This document shows, one piece after another, positions 15,738 through 24,479 of a stretch of 35,394 nucleotides of DNA. The DNA is from Clostridiales bacterium (GTDB taxonomy: Bacteria > Bacillota > Clostridia > Oscillospirales > CAG-272). The notes below the pieces were generated by a model. It was not told where the DNA came from. It did not search any database and was given only the letters and a program-made list of their open reading frames with translations. The stretch spans positions 1 to 35,394 of the forward strand of contig JAILLB010000099.1 of NCBI GenBank assembly GCA_024693345.1. Direction: 5' to 3'. Numbering within the stretch: the first letter of the stretch is position 1; the number at the start of each line of letters is the position of its first letter. Both the position numbers and the translations under genes were made by a program.

Positions 15738-16927
15738 TGACAGATATTCATTCAAAAATAATTGAAGATACCAAGAGAGACCACGATTATGTGGTCTCTC
15801 TGAGAAGATATTTCCACAAGCATCCTGAACTGCCGAAAAACGAGTACGGAACAGCCGAAAAGATTGAGTCTGAACTCGACAAACTGGGTATTTCACACCA
15901 GAGGGTCGACGGAACCGGAGTATATGCTGAAATTGAAGGCGGAAAGAGCGGAGACAGAACAATTGTTCTAAGAGCAGACATAGACGCGCTTCCAGTCAAA
16001 GAAGAGCATGAATGCGAATACAAGTCTGAAAATGACGGTGTAATGCATGCCTGCGGTCACGACGCACATGCCGCTTCTCTCATAGGTGCTGCCAGGGTGC
16101 TGTTAAAGAACAGAGACAGCTGGGGAGGCAAAATCCGTCTGTGTTTCCAGCAGGCAGAAGAGATAGGATACGGCGGAAGACAGTTTGTCAAATCAGGTCT
16201 GCTTAAAGGTGCCGACAGAACATTCGGTTACCACTGCAAGTCAGGTTATCCCACCGGGGTGATTCTTGCAAAAAAAGGGCCGGTAAATGCATCTGTTGAC
16301 TGGTTTAAGATAACGGTTCACGGAAAAGCGGCTCACATATCCAGACCTCATCTTGGAATAGATGCACTGAAAATTGCATCACAGATTGTGTTGGATATTC
16401 ACAAAATACCTGATGAGGAATCAAAGGGAAAACTGCTTATAGGAATAGGCAAACTGGAAGTCGGAAAAGCATACAACATAATTGCTGAAACTGCAGTTAT
16501 GGAGGGAACAATCAGATCTTTTGACGAAGCAAAAAGAAAGAGTGCAAAAGCTGCTGTTGAGCAGGTATCCGAATCCGTTGCCTCTTCATACGGAGCAACA
16601 GTTTCGATTGAGTGGAGAGACAACGCATCAGTTCTGAGCAATGATGACAAGGCTACCGAAGAAGTTCAGAAGGTTGCATTTGAAATGTTCGGAGAGGACA
16701 GGGTGGTAACTGAAGCAACGCCTTCATTTGACGGAGACGACATGGCGGATTTCATCAATGCCGTTCCTGGCACTTATGTGTTCATAGGATCGCACAACGA
16801 AAGTGTTCCGGAAACAGGAGCCGATCACCACAATTCACATTTCGATATAGACGAAGATTCCCTGATTACATCAGTTGCACTGACTGCTGCATACGCAGTG
16901 GACTATTTGTCAGGAAGAGTAAATTGA
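15737..16927 (+). CDS. M20D-family amidohydrolase (N-acyl amino acid hydrolase type)
   Basis: Di-metal amidohydrolase that removes an acyl group from an amino acid or splits a dipeptide; cytoplasmic, with no signal peptide. 396 aa. Metal and catalytic motifs are ADIDALPVKE, MHACGHDAHAASLIGAA, QQAEEIGYGG and the C-terminal DHHNSHFDIDED. The dimerisation domain is in the middle third (VHGKAAHISRPHLGIDAL). The start overlaps the metQ stop (TAATG). M20 peptidases are found inside met transporter operons in other Firmicutes such as streptococci, so release of methionine from acylated forms or peptides taken up by the cell is likely, but the substrate is inferred. Confidence 0.92.
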   Translation: MTDIHSKIIEDTKRDHDYVVSLRRYFHKHPELPKNEYGTAEKIESELDKLGISHQRVDGTGVYAEIEGGKSGDRTIVLRADIDALPVKEEHECEYKSENDGVMHACGHDAHAASLIGAARVLLKNRDSWGGKIRLCFQQAEEIGYGGRQFVKSGLLKGADRTFGYHCKSGYPTGVILAKKGPVNASVDWFKITVHGKAAHISRPHLGIDALKIASQIVLDIHKIPDEESKGKLLIGIGKLEVGKAYNIIAETAVMEGTIRSFDEAKRKSAKAAVEQVSESVASSYGATVSIEWRDNASVLSNDDKATEEVQKVAFEMFGEDRVVTEATPSFDGDDMADFINAVPGTYVFIGSHNESVPETGADHHNSHFDIDEDSLITSVALTAAYAVDYLSGRVN

Positions 16928-16934
16928 CAGAAAT

Positions 16935-16971
16935 TGCCGTTTTGTTCATTTATGAGCAACACGGCATTTTT
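16935..16971 (+). terminator. Probable terminator of the met operon
   Basis: TGCCGT (16935-16940) pairs with ACGGCA (16961-16966). An inner GTTCA/TGAGC pairing continues the stem, and TTTTT follows. Confidence 0.7.
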
Positions 16972-16997
16972 GCGCCTTGAGGAAATCTCGAAAAATG

Positions 16998-17026
16998 TTG
17001 ACTACAAAAGTAAATATCTATATAAT
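16998..17026 (+). promoter_or_regulatory. Promoter of the ABC exporter operon
   Basis: TTGACT (16998-17003) and a perfect TATAAT (17021-17026) are separated by 17 nt, 34 nt upstream of the first ABC gene. Confidence 0.85.
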
Positions 17027-17059
17027 AAGCAAAGATATATTTTAGATTAGGAGCAAACA

Positions 17060-18823
17060 GTGAGAAAGTTATTCAAATTGTTTGGTGCGGTACGTGAGTA
17101 CAAAGTAAAGTCCTTGCTCGCACCTCTGTTTATGGCTTTGGAAGCGTTCTTTGAAGTTCTGATTCCTATGATCAGTGCAAAGCTGATCGACGAGGGAATT
17201 CAGGCTCAGGATATGAACGCTGTTTTGAAGTACAGCGGAATTCTCGTCTTGATTGCTTTGATCATGATTGTGTGCGGTATCACCGGATGCAGTCTTTCCT
17301 CAATTGCAAGTGTCGGTTTCGGTGCTAACCTGAGACATGACATCTACTACAAAATCCAGAGTTTTTCATTTACAAACATAGACAAGTTCTCAAGTGCAGG
17401 ACTTGTGACAAGACTTACAACTGATGTCAACAACGTACAGAATGCGTTCTTGATGTTCATAAGAATGGCAATCAGATCGCCGTTCATGTTTGTGTTCTCA
17501 TTCATTGCTGCGATTATCGTAAACAGTGAAATGGCACTCATATTCCTTGTTGCGGTACCGTTCCTTGCGCTATTGGTATTCGGAATCACAAAACTCGCTT
17601 TCCCGATTTTCGCAAAGGTATTCAGACTGTATGATGATCTGAACAGAACCATAAGCGAAAACGTACGCGGAATCAGAGTTGTAAAATCTTTTGTCAGAGA
17701 AGATTACGAAACCGAGAAGTTCAAAAAGACATCCAAGGATATTCAGAAGAACTTCACAAAGGCTGAGAGAATCGTAGGTTTGTTCTCGCCTTCAATGAAC
17801 TTCTTCATGTATCTTGTCATGCTCCTCATCGCATTCTTCGGTGCTCAGCTGATTATCAAGTCAGGTGCAACAGACGGAAGCACAGGCGGCATGTCAACAG
17901 GTGAACTTACAAGTATCATCACATATGCAATGCAGATTTTGATGACACTCATGATGTTCTCGATGATTATCGTTTCAGTGACACTTTCTAAGGCAAGTGT
18001 TGACCGTATCACCGAAGTCATGGATGAAAAGAGTGACATCGTTACACCAGATAATCCTGTAAGCGAAGTTAAAGACGGAAGCATTGAATTCAGAAATGTA
18101 AGCTTTGCATATTCAAGAAATGCAGACAAAAACTGCCTGGACAATGTCAATATAAAGATTAACTCAGGTGAGACAATCGGTATTATCGGTTCAACCGGTA
18201 GTTCAAAGTCCACATTTGTTCAGTTGATTCCGAGACTCTATGATGCAACCGAAGGGGAAGTGCTCGTGGGCGGAGTCAATGTTAAGGATTATGACCTTTA
18301 TGTGCTCAGAGACAGTGTTGCAATGGTATTGCAGAAAAATACTCTGTTCTCGGGAACCGTAAGAAAAAATCTTAAGTGGGGTAATGAAAACGCCACGGAA
18401 GAAGAAATAAAACACGCATGTCACATCGCCTGTGCGGATGAATTTGTTGAAGCTCATCCCGATGGTTATGACAGGGTTATAGATCAGGGCGGAGCTAACG
18501 TATCCGGAGGCCAGAAGCAGAGACTCTGTATCGCAAGAGCACTTCTGAAAAAGCCCAAGGTACTTATTCTTGACGACTCCACAAGTGCCGTAGATATGGC
18601 AACGGACGCCAAAATAAGAAGCGCAATGAAAAACGAAATGCCCGAGACGACCAAACTCATTATTGCTCAGAGAATTGCTTCGGTAATGGATTCTGACAAG
18701 ATAATGGTCCTTGACGACGGTAAGATTGTAGACTTCGGCACTCATGACGAGCTGATGGAAAGATCACCGATCTACAAGGAAGTATATGACTCCCAGACGA
18801 AGGGAGGCGATGACAATGGCTGA
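17060..18823 (+). CDS. ABC exporter half-transporter with degenerate ATP site (subunit 1)
   Basis: Fused membrane (about residues 1-310, six helices) and nucleotide-binding domains, 587 aa. It is the partner that carries the non-catalytic residues: Walker B is followed by Asp instead of the catalytic Glu (LILDDSTSAVD), and the switch histidine is Gln (LIIAQRIAS). Walker A reads GSTGSSKST, with Ser at the usual last Gly. The signature VSGGQKQRL is intact. This pattern is known from heterodimeric exporters such as TM287/288 and LmrCD. GTG start with AGGAG 7 nt upstream. The next gene overlaps it. Multidrug or lipid export is the family expectation; the substrate is not evident. Confidence 0.93.
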   Translation: MRKLFKLFGAVREYKVKSLLAPLFMALEAFFEVLIPMISAKLIDEGIQAQDMNAVLKYSGILVLIALIMIVCGITGCSLSSIASVGFGANLRHDIYYKIQSFSFTNIDKFSSAGLVTRLTTDVNNVQNAFLMFIRMAIRSPFMFVFSFIAAIIVNSEMALIFLVAVPFLALLVFGITKLAFPIFAKVFRLYDDLNRTISENVRGIRVVKSFVREDYETEKFKKTSKDIQKNFTKAERIVGLFSPSMNFFMYLVMLLIAFFGAQLIIKSGATDGSTGGMSTGELTSIITYAMQILMTLMMFSMIIVSVTLSKASVDRITEVMDEKSDIVTPDNPVSEVKDGSIEFRNVSFAYSRNADKNCLDNVNIKINSGETIGIIGSTGSSKSTFVQLIPRLYDATEGEVLVGGVNVKDYDLYVLRDSVAMVLQKNTLFSGTVRKNLKWGNENATEEEIKHACHIACADEFVEAHPDGYDRVIDQGGANVSGGQKQRLCIARALLKKPKVLILDDSTSAVDMATDAKIRSAMKNEMPETTKLIIAQRIASVMDSDKIMVLDDGKIVDFGTHDELMERSPIYKEVYDSQTKGGDDNG

Positions 18824-20798
18824 AGAAAGAAATAGCCGTGAAAAGCAGAACACCCCGCCGAGACCACCGAGAGGTGTAATGATGAGGGGCCCGAAGAAGA
18901 TTGACAAAAACACTGTCAAGAGACTTTTGGGATATTTCAAAAAACACAAACTCGCACTGTTTATCGTACTCCTGATGATAATCCTCGGAGCAGCGGTTTC
19001 CGTTTTATCCTCAATGTTCTGGCAGTACCTCATAAGAGACTACATTGAGCCTCTTGCTGCTGAGTACACAAGCGAGCTGTTTGCTAAACTTGTTGGATTT
19101 ATTCTTACATTTGCTGCCGTATACTTAGTCGGTGTACTCTCGACTCTCGTATATTCGCAGATAATGGCTATTGTTGCACATAAGATACTGAGAGAAATAC
19201 GTGACGAAATGTTTGAACACATGCAGACGATTCCGGTCAAGTATTTCGATGAAAAGTCATATGGCGACATAATGAGTTTCTACACAAACGATACAGACAC
19301 ACTGAACTTCATGGTGGCGCAGACCGTGCCTCAGACAATCAGTTCTGTTCTGACCTTGCTGTTTGCATTCTTCTCAATGCTAAGCATAAGTGTATGGCTC
19401 ACAATATTCGTTATTCTTTACAACCTTGGAATTCTGATGTTCTCAAAGAATCTGATGTTCAAGAGCGGAGATTTCTTCGTCAAACAGCAGACTTCAATGG
19501 CGAGAGTAAACGGATTCGTTGAAGAGATGGCTGAAGGCCAGAAAGTAATCAAGGTATTCAACCACGAAAAGAAATTCGAAGAAGAGTTCGACGAGAGAAA
19601 CGGGGAACTGAAAAAGAACGCTACCAAGGCAAACGTTTATGCGGGAATTATGGGCCCGATAATGAATGCCACAGGACAGATTCTCTATGTTCTTGTTGCT
19701 CTTATCGGAGGTTTCCTGGCAATCTCAAATACAGGTGTTTCAGCTATTAACTACAACTTGACCCTGACAGGAATGAACGCTCTTGACGTCGGTGCCATCG
19801 TATCTTTCCTGACTCTGACAAAGACATTCTCAAGACCTTTGAACCAGATGGCTCAGCAGGTTAACTCAATTGCATCAGCCCTTGCGGGTGCAACGAGAAT
19901 ATTCGCAATGATAGATGAGAAATCCGAAGTCAATGACGGATATGTAACTCTTGTAAGAGCGAAAAAGGGTGAAAACGGTGAGATAGTCGAAACAACCGAG
20001 AGAACCGGAATGTGGGCTTGGAAACATCCTCACTCAGCAGACAACACAATTACTTACACCGAACTCAAAGGTGATATCAGAATGGAGAATGTGGACTTTG
20101 CATATGTCGAAGGCGAAACAGTTCTCCACGATATAAGCCTGTACGCTAAGCCCGGACAGAAAGTTGCTTTCGTCGGAGCAACCGGTGCGGGAAAGACCAC
20201 AATTACGAACCTTATAAACAGATTCTACGATATTGAAGACGGCAAAATCAGATATGACGGAATCAATATCAACAAGATTAACAAGGTTGATCTGAGACAC
20301 TCACTCGGAATTGTTTTACAGGATGTAAACCTGTTTACAGGTACAGTAATGGAAAACATCCGTTACGGAAAACTCGATGCAACGGATGAAGAGTGTATAG
20401 CAGCGGCAAAACTTGCCAACGCTGACGGATTTATCAGGATGCTGCCTGACGGATACAATACAGTACTTACGGGTGACGGATCCGGATTGTCACAGGGACA
20501 GAGACAGCTCATTTCGATTGCAAGAGCTGCTGTGGCAGACCCGCCGGTCATGATTCTTGATGAAGCTACATCGTCTATCGATACGAGAACAGAAGCAATC
20601 GTTCAGAAGGGAATGGATGCCCTCATGGAAGGAAGAACTGTATTCGTAATTGCACACAGACTATCGACAGTAAGGAATTCAAATGTTATAATAGTGCTTG
20701 ATCACGGAAGAATCATTGAGAGAGGAACTCATGATCAGTTGCTTGAGCAGAAGGGCACATACTGGAAACTGTACACAGGTGCCTTTGAACTGGAATGA
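18816..20798 (+). CDS. ABC exporter half-transporter, catalytic subunit (subunit 2)
   Basis: Partner of the preceding gene, about 660 aa. A basic, Pro-rich cytoplasmic N-terminus (PPRPPRG) precedes six membrane helices and the nucleotide-binding domain. This one has canonical residues: Walker A GATGAGKTT, Walker B with catalytic Glu (MILDEATSSID) and switch His (FVIAHRLST). Its signature is LSQGQRQLI (Gln for the second Gly), which faces the degenerate site's partner. A roughly 50-residue insert with TGMWAWKHPHS lies between the membrane and ATPase domains. ATG 18816 has GGAGG 8 nt upstream inside the first gene, and the two genes overlap by 8 nt, so 1:1 synthesis is likely. Confidence 0.93.
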   Translation: MAEERNSREKQNTPPRPPRGVMMRGPKKIDKNTVKRLLGYFKKHKLALFIVLLMIILGAAVSVLSSMFWQYLIRDYIEPLAAEYTSELFAKLVGFILTFAAVYLVGVLSTLVYSQIMAIVAHKILREIRDEMFEHMQTIPVKYFDEKSYGDIMSFYTNDTDTLNFMVAQTVPQTISSVLTLLFAFFSMLSISVWLTIFVILYNLGILMFSKNLMFKSGDFFVKQQTSMARVNGFVEEMAEGQKVIKVFNHEKKFEEEFDERNGELKKNATKANVYAGIMGPIMNATGQILYVLVALIGGFLAISNTGVSAINYNLTLTGMNALDVGAIVSFLTLTKTFSRPLNQMAQQVNSIASALAGATRIFAMIDEKSEVNDGYVTLVRAKKGENGEIVETTERTGMWAWKHPHSADNTITYTELKGDIRMENVDFAYVEGETVLHDISLYAKPGQKVAFVGATGAGKTTITNLINRFYDIEDGKIRYDGININKINKVDLRHSLGIVLQDVNLFTGTVMENIRYGKLDATDEECIAAAKLANADGFIRMLPDGYNTVLTGDGSGLSQGQRQLISIARAAVADPPVMILDEATSSIDTRTEAIVQKGMDALMEGRTVFVIAHRLSTVRNSNVIIVLDHGRIIERGTHDQLLEQKGTYWKLYTGAFELE

Positions 20799-20810
20799 TG
20801 GAGGACAGCT

Positions 20811-20981
20811 ATGGAAAGTGTAATTAGTCATGCAAACGAAAAAGCCGTTTGGTATTCAAGAGAAGATAAAGTGATGTCTTTTCACTTTATTGCCAATTAC
20901 ACCAAAAAGGTTTTCAAAACTTCAATAGATATGTTCAGATTCGTTCTGGGCATGATCGATTTGGGATTCCGTTTGACATAA
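20811..20981 (+). CDS. Hypothetical 56-aa protein downstream of the ABC exporter
   Basis: A short ORF 12 nt after the exporter gene with a good Shine-Dalgarno (GGAGG, 20800-20804, 6 nt before ATG). The product begins MESVISHANEKAVWYS and ends with an aromatic, amphipathic C-terminal half (FKTSIDMFRFVLGMIDLGF). There are no cysteines, no signal peptide and no motif known to me. The position suggests it is the third gene of the exporter operon: an accessory peptide, a small membrane-associated partner or an exported peptide are all possible. Coding status rests on the Shine-Dalgarno, spacing and composition only. Confidence 0.55.
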   Translation: MESVISHANEKAVWYSREDKVMSFHFIANYTKKVFKTSIDMFRFVLGMIDLGFRLT

Positions 20982-21000
20982 TAAGTGAATACAAAAAAGC

Positions 21001-21024
21001 GACCTGCAGAATCATCTGCAGGTC
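21001..21024 (-). terminator. Terminator between convergent genes
   Basis: GACCTGCAG (21001-21009) and CTGCAGGTC (21016-21024) form a perfect 9-bp stem with a 6-nt loop. On the minus strand it is followed by a run of T (the plus-strand A run just before 21001), so it ends the phosphatase transcript. It may also serve the exporter operon on the plus strand. Confidence 0.88.
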
Positions 21025-21030
21025 ATTTCA

Positions 21031-21765
21031 TTATTCCACCAGTTTTGTCCTTATTTTTTCTATTGTCTCTTCGGAAACTCCGGTTTTTCTGATGTATTCA
21101 ACTACACCGCCGTACGTGTTTTCAAGATAATCAATTACTCCAAGCATTGCATCTGCCGGTGTGACATAGAAGTCATAATTCATCGGAGGAAGCGAGTCAT
21201 ATACAGGCTCAAGATAAATCTGGCTGATACAGTAGTCTGCTGCAATGTCTTCACGGCTTACTCCTGCAATGGATAATATCAGAAGGGTCATAAGACCTGT
21301 TCTGTCTTTTCCTGTTGTGCAGTGGTAGAGAAGACATCCGGGTGCATTGGCTACAACGTTCAGTACTTCACGAACCCAGCCGGCACCATTTTCTAGCAGG
21401 TTGATATATTCTTCTTCCCAGTCAATTCCGTATTCTTTTTCTTTCTTTTTGAATTTCGGTTTTCTTCTTGTCTTAGGTACGTCATTGGAAACTGAAACGG
21501 ATTCCCTGAACAAGGATTTGGTGTAATACGGAACCAGAGTGCTCAGTGAACTCGGACGTTCGTCGATTTCGCTTCCGCTTCTCAAATCCATGGTAGATTT
21601 TACGCCATAGTTGAGCAGGAATTCTATGTCCGAACGAGATGTTCTGTAAGGAGCTTCAGATCTGACAAATACTCCGAACTTGGTTGCTCTTCCGTCTTTT
21701 GTCGGAATGCCGCCGAGGTCTCTGATATTATATAAGGAATTCAATACTATACGTCTTGTCTGCAT
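21031..21765 (-). CDS. Tyrosine/serine-protein-phosphatase-like protein
   Basis: Cys-dependent phosphatase of the IphP/LipA-like family, which acts on phosphotyrosine or phosphoinositides. 244 aa. The active-site loop is HCTTGKDRTG, i.e. C-x5-R with Cys 149 and Arg 155, followed by the usual helix. The N-terminal family signature NIRDLGGIPTKDG is present, as is VKSTMDLRSGSEI. A basic stretch rich in Lys/Arg (about 98-112) precedes the catalytic loop. No signal peptide, so it is cytoplasmic. I chose the ATG at 21765 because GGAG lies 6 nt upstream; more upstream in-frame ATGs have no such site. It is transcribed alone, opposite to its neighbours. Confidence 0.9.
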   Translation of the reverse strand: MQTRRIVLNSLYNIRDLGGIPTKDGRATKFGVFVRSEAPYRTSRSDIEFLLNYGVKSTMDLRSGSEIDERPSSLSTLVPYYTKSLFRESVSVSNDVPKTRRKPKFKKKEKEYGIDWEEEYINLLENGAGWVREVLNVVANAPGCLLYHCTTGKDRTGLMTLLILSIAGVSREDIAADYCISQIYLEPVYDSLPPMNYDFYVTPADAMLGVIDYLENTYGGVVEYIRKTGVSEETIEKIRTKLVE

Positions 21766-21793
21766 ATAATTCTCCATCATTTTTTCTACGACA

Positions 21794-21822
21794 ATTATAC
21801 TATATTCAGTAAGATAAAGCAA
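21794..21822 (-). promoter_or_regulatory. Probable promoter of the phosphatase gene
   Basis: On the minus strand TATAAT (21794-21799) is preceded by TTGCTT (21817-21822) at 17 nt. Confidence 0.6.
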
Positions 21823-21847
21823 TTACAAAGAAATCTCGAACTCACTT

Positions 21848-21876
21848 TTGATTTTTTCATATAAAAAGAATATAAT
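21848..21876 (+). promoter_or_regulatory. Promoter of the lipoprotein operon
   Basis: TTGATT (21848-21853) and TATAAT (21871-21876) are separated by 17 nt, 57 nt before the first lipoprotein gene. Confidence 0.8.
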
Positions 21877-21933
21877 TAGTATAGATTAATATGTTGTTTT
21901 TTCACAACAAATTATCAGGGGGAAAATCGAATT

Positions 21934-22842
21934 ATGAAAAAAATCAAAATTATCTCAATTATCCTTGTTGTTGCAATAGTAATGTGCATTGTTATAGGGT
22001 GTAAACCTCAGCAAAACAATGATGTGTCAGAAATGACGACCATTGTCTCGGAAGATGAGGCCACAAGACCCGTTGAAACAACAGAAGTCCAAACAACTGT
22101 TACAGAGATTGAAACAACTGTTACAGAGATTGAAACAACTGTAACAGCAAGTGAAACAACTGTGACAGAAAGCGAAACAACCGCTAAAGCAGAAGAGACA
22201 ACTATCAAAGTGGATCCTCTCGATCCAACTAAACACATTGTTGCCGGATGGACATTCGATGAAATAGTCGACGGGAAAGTAGTAGATATATCCGGAAACG
22301 GTAATGATGCAATTGTAAGTGGAAATTGTAAAATATACAAAGGCGCAGTTTACATGGAAGACCTCGGAGATCACATCCTCGTGAAGGATTCAGATGATTT
22401 GGATTTCACAGTTGATGAAAGTTTCACTCTCTCCGTAAGAGCACAGTGGGACGGAGAATACCCGGACAACTGGGCATGCCTTATCAACCGCGGCCTGATG
22501 CTTGCCACAAACGCATATAAGTATTACGGAGTATGGATCAGTACAGGCAATCAGGTTATTCAATTCGGAACTTCAAATGAATCTCAGACAGGAATAACGA
22601 ATTATGCTTCAATGACAGCAGATCTCGGTTGGCATACATATACCATAGTTCAGGATGCAGGAGAAGGAACACTCTGCTTCTATATCGACGGAGAACTGTA
22701 TTCATCAACAACAGCAAAAGATTTTGTGACAGATGAAGATTTATTCATTGGATACAACGGAAACAAAGACGATCAGGGACAATGGGTGGGTCTGATTGAT
22801 GAGATTATATTCTACGACATTGCAATTGTTCCGGAGGCTTAA
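21934..22842 (+). CDS. LamG-domain surface lipoprotein with Thr-rich stalk
   Basis: 302 aa. The signal peptide ends in a lipobox-like VIGC (Cys 23), so the protein is anchored on the outer face. A stalk of about 45 residues follows, made of ETTVTEI-type heptads. The remainder (about residues 75-300) is a concanavalin A-like LamG/pentraxin fold: IVAGWTFDEI, DISGNGNDAIVSG, then LGWHTYTIVQDAGEG, CFYIDGELYSS and LIDEIIFYD. No catalytic domain is present, so a binding role (glycan or protein) is inferred. It resembles the N-terminal half of the next protein and probably arose by duplication. A GGGGG Shine-Dalgarno lies upstream of the ATG. Confidence 0.87.
   Translation: MKKIKIISIILVVAIVMCIVIGCKPQQNNDVSEMTTIVSEDEATRPVETTEVQTTVTEIETTVTEIETTVTASETTVTESETTAKAEETTIKVDPLDPTKHIVAGWTFDEIVDGKVVDISGNGNDAIVSGNCKIYKGAVYMEDLGDHILVKDSDDLDFTVDESFTLSVRAQWDGEYPDNWACLINRGLMLATNAYKYYGVWISTGNQVIQFGTSNESQTGITNYASMTADLGWHTYTIVQDAGEGTLCFYIDGELYSSTTAKDFVTDEDLFIGYNGNKDDQGQWVGLIDEIIFYDIAIVPEA
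22090..22194 (+). repeat. Five 21-bp tandem repeats coding for Thr-rich heptads
   Basis: Consecutive 21-nt units of the form GAAACAACTGTTACAGAGATT begin at 22090, 22111, 22132, 22153 and 22174, with growing divergence toward the 3' end. They code for ETTVTEI, ETTVTAS, ETTVTES and similar. The first two complete units are nearly identical, so copy number may vary between strains. Confidence 0.88.
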
Positions 22843-22848
22843 CCCAAA

Positions 22849-24465
22849 ATGAAAAAGATAATATCAGTAATTCTCGCGTCCATTGTTGTTTTGATGTGTG
22901 TTGTTTCATGTTCAAACAATCAGAACAATGAGACAACGGTTTCAACCATTGAATCTACTTCTCCTGTTGATACAACAAACGAAACCACAATTGAAACAAC
23001 AACAGAAGAAACGACAACCACAGAAGTCACAACACAAGAAGAGACAACGACCGAAGAAGAGACAACAACTGCCGTCAATCAGAATGAAAAAATCACGGAG
23101 AACCTTGTTGCCGGATGGGTTTTTGATTCAATTGAAGACGGCTATGTAAAGGATGTTTCCGGAAACGGAAATGATGCTAAAGTCAGTGGTAATCCAAGCA
23201 TTGTTAAAGGCAAAGACGGAGGTGCCATAAATCTTGCTTCTGTCGGAGATCACCTGTATGTTGAAAACTCCGATTCACTCAAGTTTTCAAAGACAGACAG
23301 TTTTTCAGTAGTTGTTACTGCCAAATGGAACGGAGAAAAGCCTGAGAGCTGGCCATGCATATTCAATAACGGATTGAATAAGTCGGAAAAGAAATTCAGC
23401 TATTTCGGCTTTTGGATAAAATTAACCATGCCCAAGATGGTATTCGGAATAACAGGCGAAGGCAAAGAAAATTATGTAATAAGCTATTTGGCAAACAGCA
23501 TAGACAATAACTGGCATACATACAAAATTGTTCAGGACGGCGATTCCGGAAATGTATTTTTCTATGTAGATGGTATTTATCAGGGAGTAGAAGAAGCATT
23601 TGATGTTGAATCAGATATAGGTGCTTTCATCGGATATGACGGAAGCAACGGAAACACCGGACAGTTCCTGGGCCAGATTGATGAAATACTCATTTACAAA
23701 GACAATTCCGGGCTGGAACCGCTCGATACAATGGAGTATTGCTCTTTCACATATAAGGGTCAGAATACAACCCTGAATATGCCTTATAGAGTATATTATC
23801 CTAGCGATTATGATACTAATTCGAAAAAACAATACCCAATCCTTCTGTTCCTTCACGGATATGGTGAATGCGGAACTGACAATATCCAGCAAGTAAGAGT
23901 CAATGATGTTGACAACGAATTATTGGAAAGAGTAATAAAGAAGGACAACTGCATTATAATTGCTCCTCAATGCAGAGAAGAATCGAATTATAACTGGATT
24001 GGGGTAAACAAGCAATGGTATACGGGCTCAAGAGGCAGTCTGCCTGCAAAACCCACAATATCTCTTGAGGCTGCAAAAGCACTTCTGGATCAATTTTTGG
24101 GCAGTGGCAAAGTTGACAGAACAAGGATATACATTTCCGGTCTGTCAATGGGCGGATACGGAACATGGGAGATGCTTGCAAGATATCCGGATTTGTTCGC
24201 TGCGGCAATACCTGTTTGCGGAGCAGGGTTCCCAAGCCTTGGATACACATTGGTTGATGTCAATATATGGGCGTTCCACGGAACTGATGACCCCACGGTT
24301 CCTTACAGCGGAACACAGGATATGTACAAATCAATAGTTGAAGCAGGTGGCAAGCTTATCAATATGACTTTGTACCAGGGAGTTCAGCACAACAGCTGGA
24401 TTCCGGCATACAGTGAAGGGAAGTTATTGGATTGGTTATTCTCTTGTGTGAGAGAAGTTGAGTAA
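22849..24465 (+). CDS. Surface lipoprotein: LamG domain fused to alpha/beta-hydrolase esterase
   Basis: 538 aa. The signal peptide has lipobox VVSC (Cys 21), followed by a Thr/Glu-rich stalk (about 28-75) and a LamG domain (about 85-285, paralogous to the previous protein: LVAGWVFDSI, DVSGNGNDAKVSG). The C-terminal half is an alpha/beta hydrolase of the phospholipase/carboxylesterase or feruloyl-esterase-like type. It has an oxyanion stretch LFLHGYGECGTDN, nucleophile elbow GLSMGGYG (Ser 433), acid in FHGTDDPTVPY (Asp 480 or 481) and His 514 in GVQHNSW. It would remove ester groups from polysaccharides outside the cell; the substrate is inferred. GGAGG lies 11 nt before ATG, inside the preceding gene. 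Confidence 0.9.
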   Translation: MKKIISVILASIVVLMCVVSCSNNQNNETTVSTIESTSPVDTTNETTIETTTEETTTTEVTTQEETTTEEETTTAVNQNEKITENLVAGWVFDSIEDGYVKDVSGNGNDAKVSGNPSIVKGKDGGAINLASVGDHLYVENSDSLKFSKTDSFSVVVTAKWNGEKPESWPCIFNNGLNKSEKKFSYFGFWIKLTMPKMVFGITGEGKENYVISYLANSIDNNWHTYKIVQDGDSGNVFFYVDGIYQGVEEAFDVESDIGAFIGYDGSNGNTGQFLGQIDEILIYKDNSGLEPLDTMEYCSFTYKGQNTTLNMPYRVYYPSDYDTNSKKQYPILLFLHGYGECGTDNIQQVRVNDVDNELLERVIKKDNCIIIAPQCREESNYNWIGVNKQWYTGSRGSLPAKPTISLEAAKALLDQFLGSGKVDRTRIYISGLSMGGYGTWEMLARYPDLFAAAIPVCGAGFPSLGYTLVDVNIWAFHGTDDPTVPYSGTQDMYKSIVEAGGKLINMTLYQGVQHNSWIPAYSEGKLLDWLFSCVREVE

Positions 24466-24479
24466 GACTAGGAGATTGT

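Noticed and set aside
17060-20798. ABC subunit 1 as an inactive or decaying gene because of changed Walker residues
   Set aside because: The exact Glu-to-Asp and His-to-Gln changes are known from functional heterodimeric exporters, and the rest of the gene is intact.
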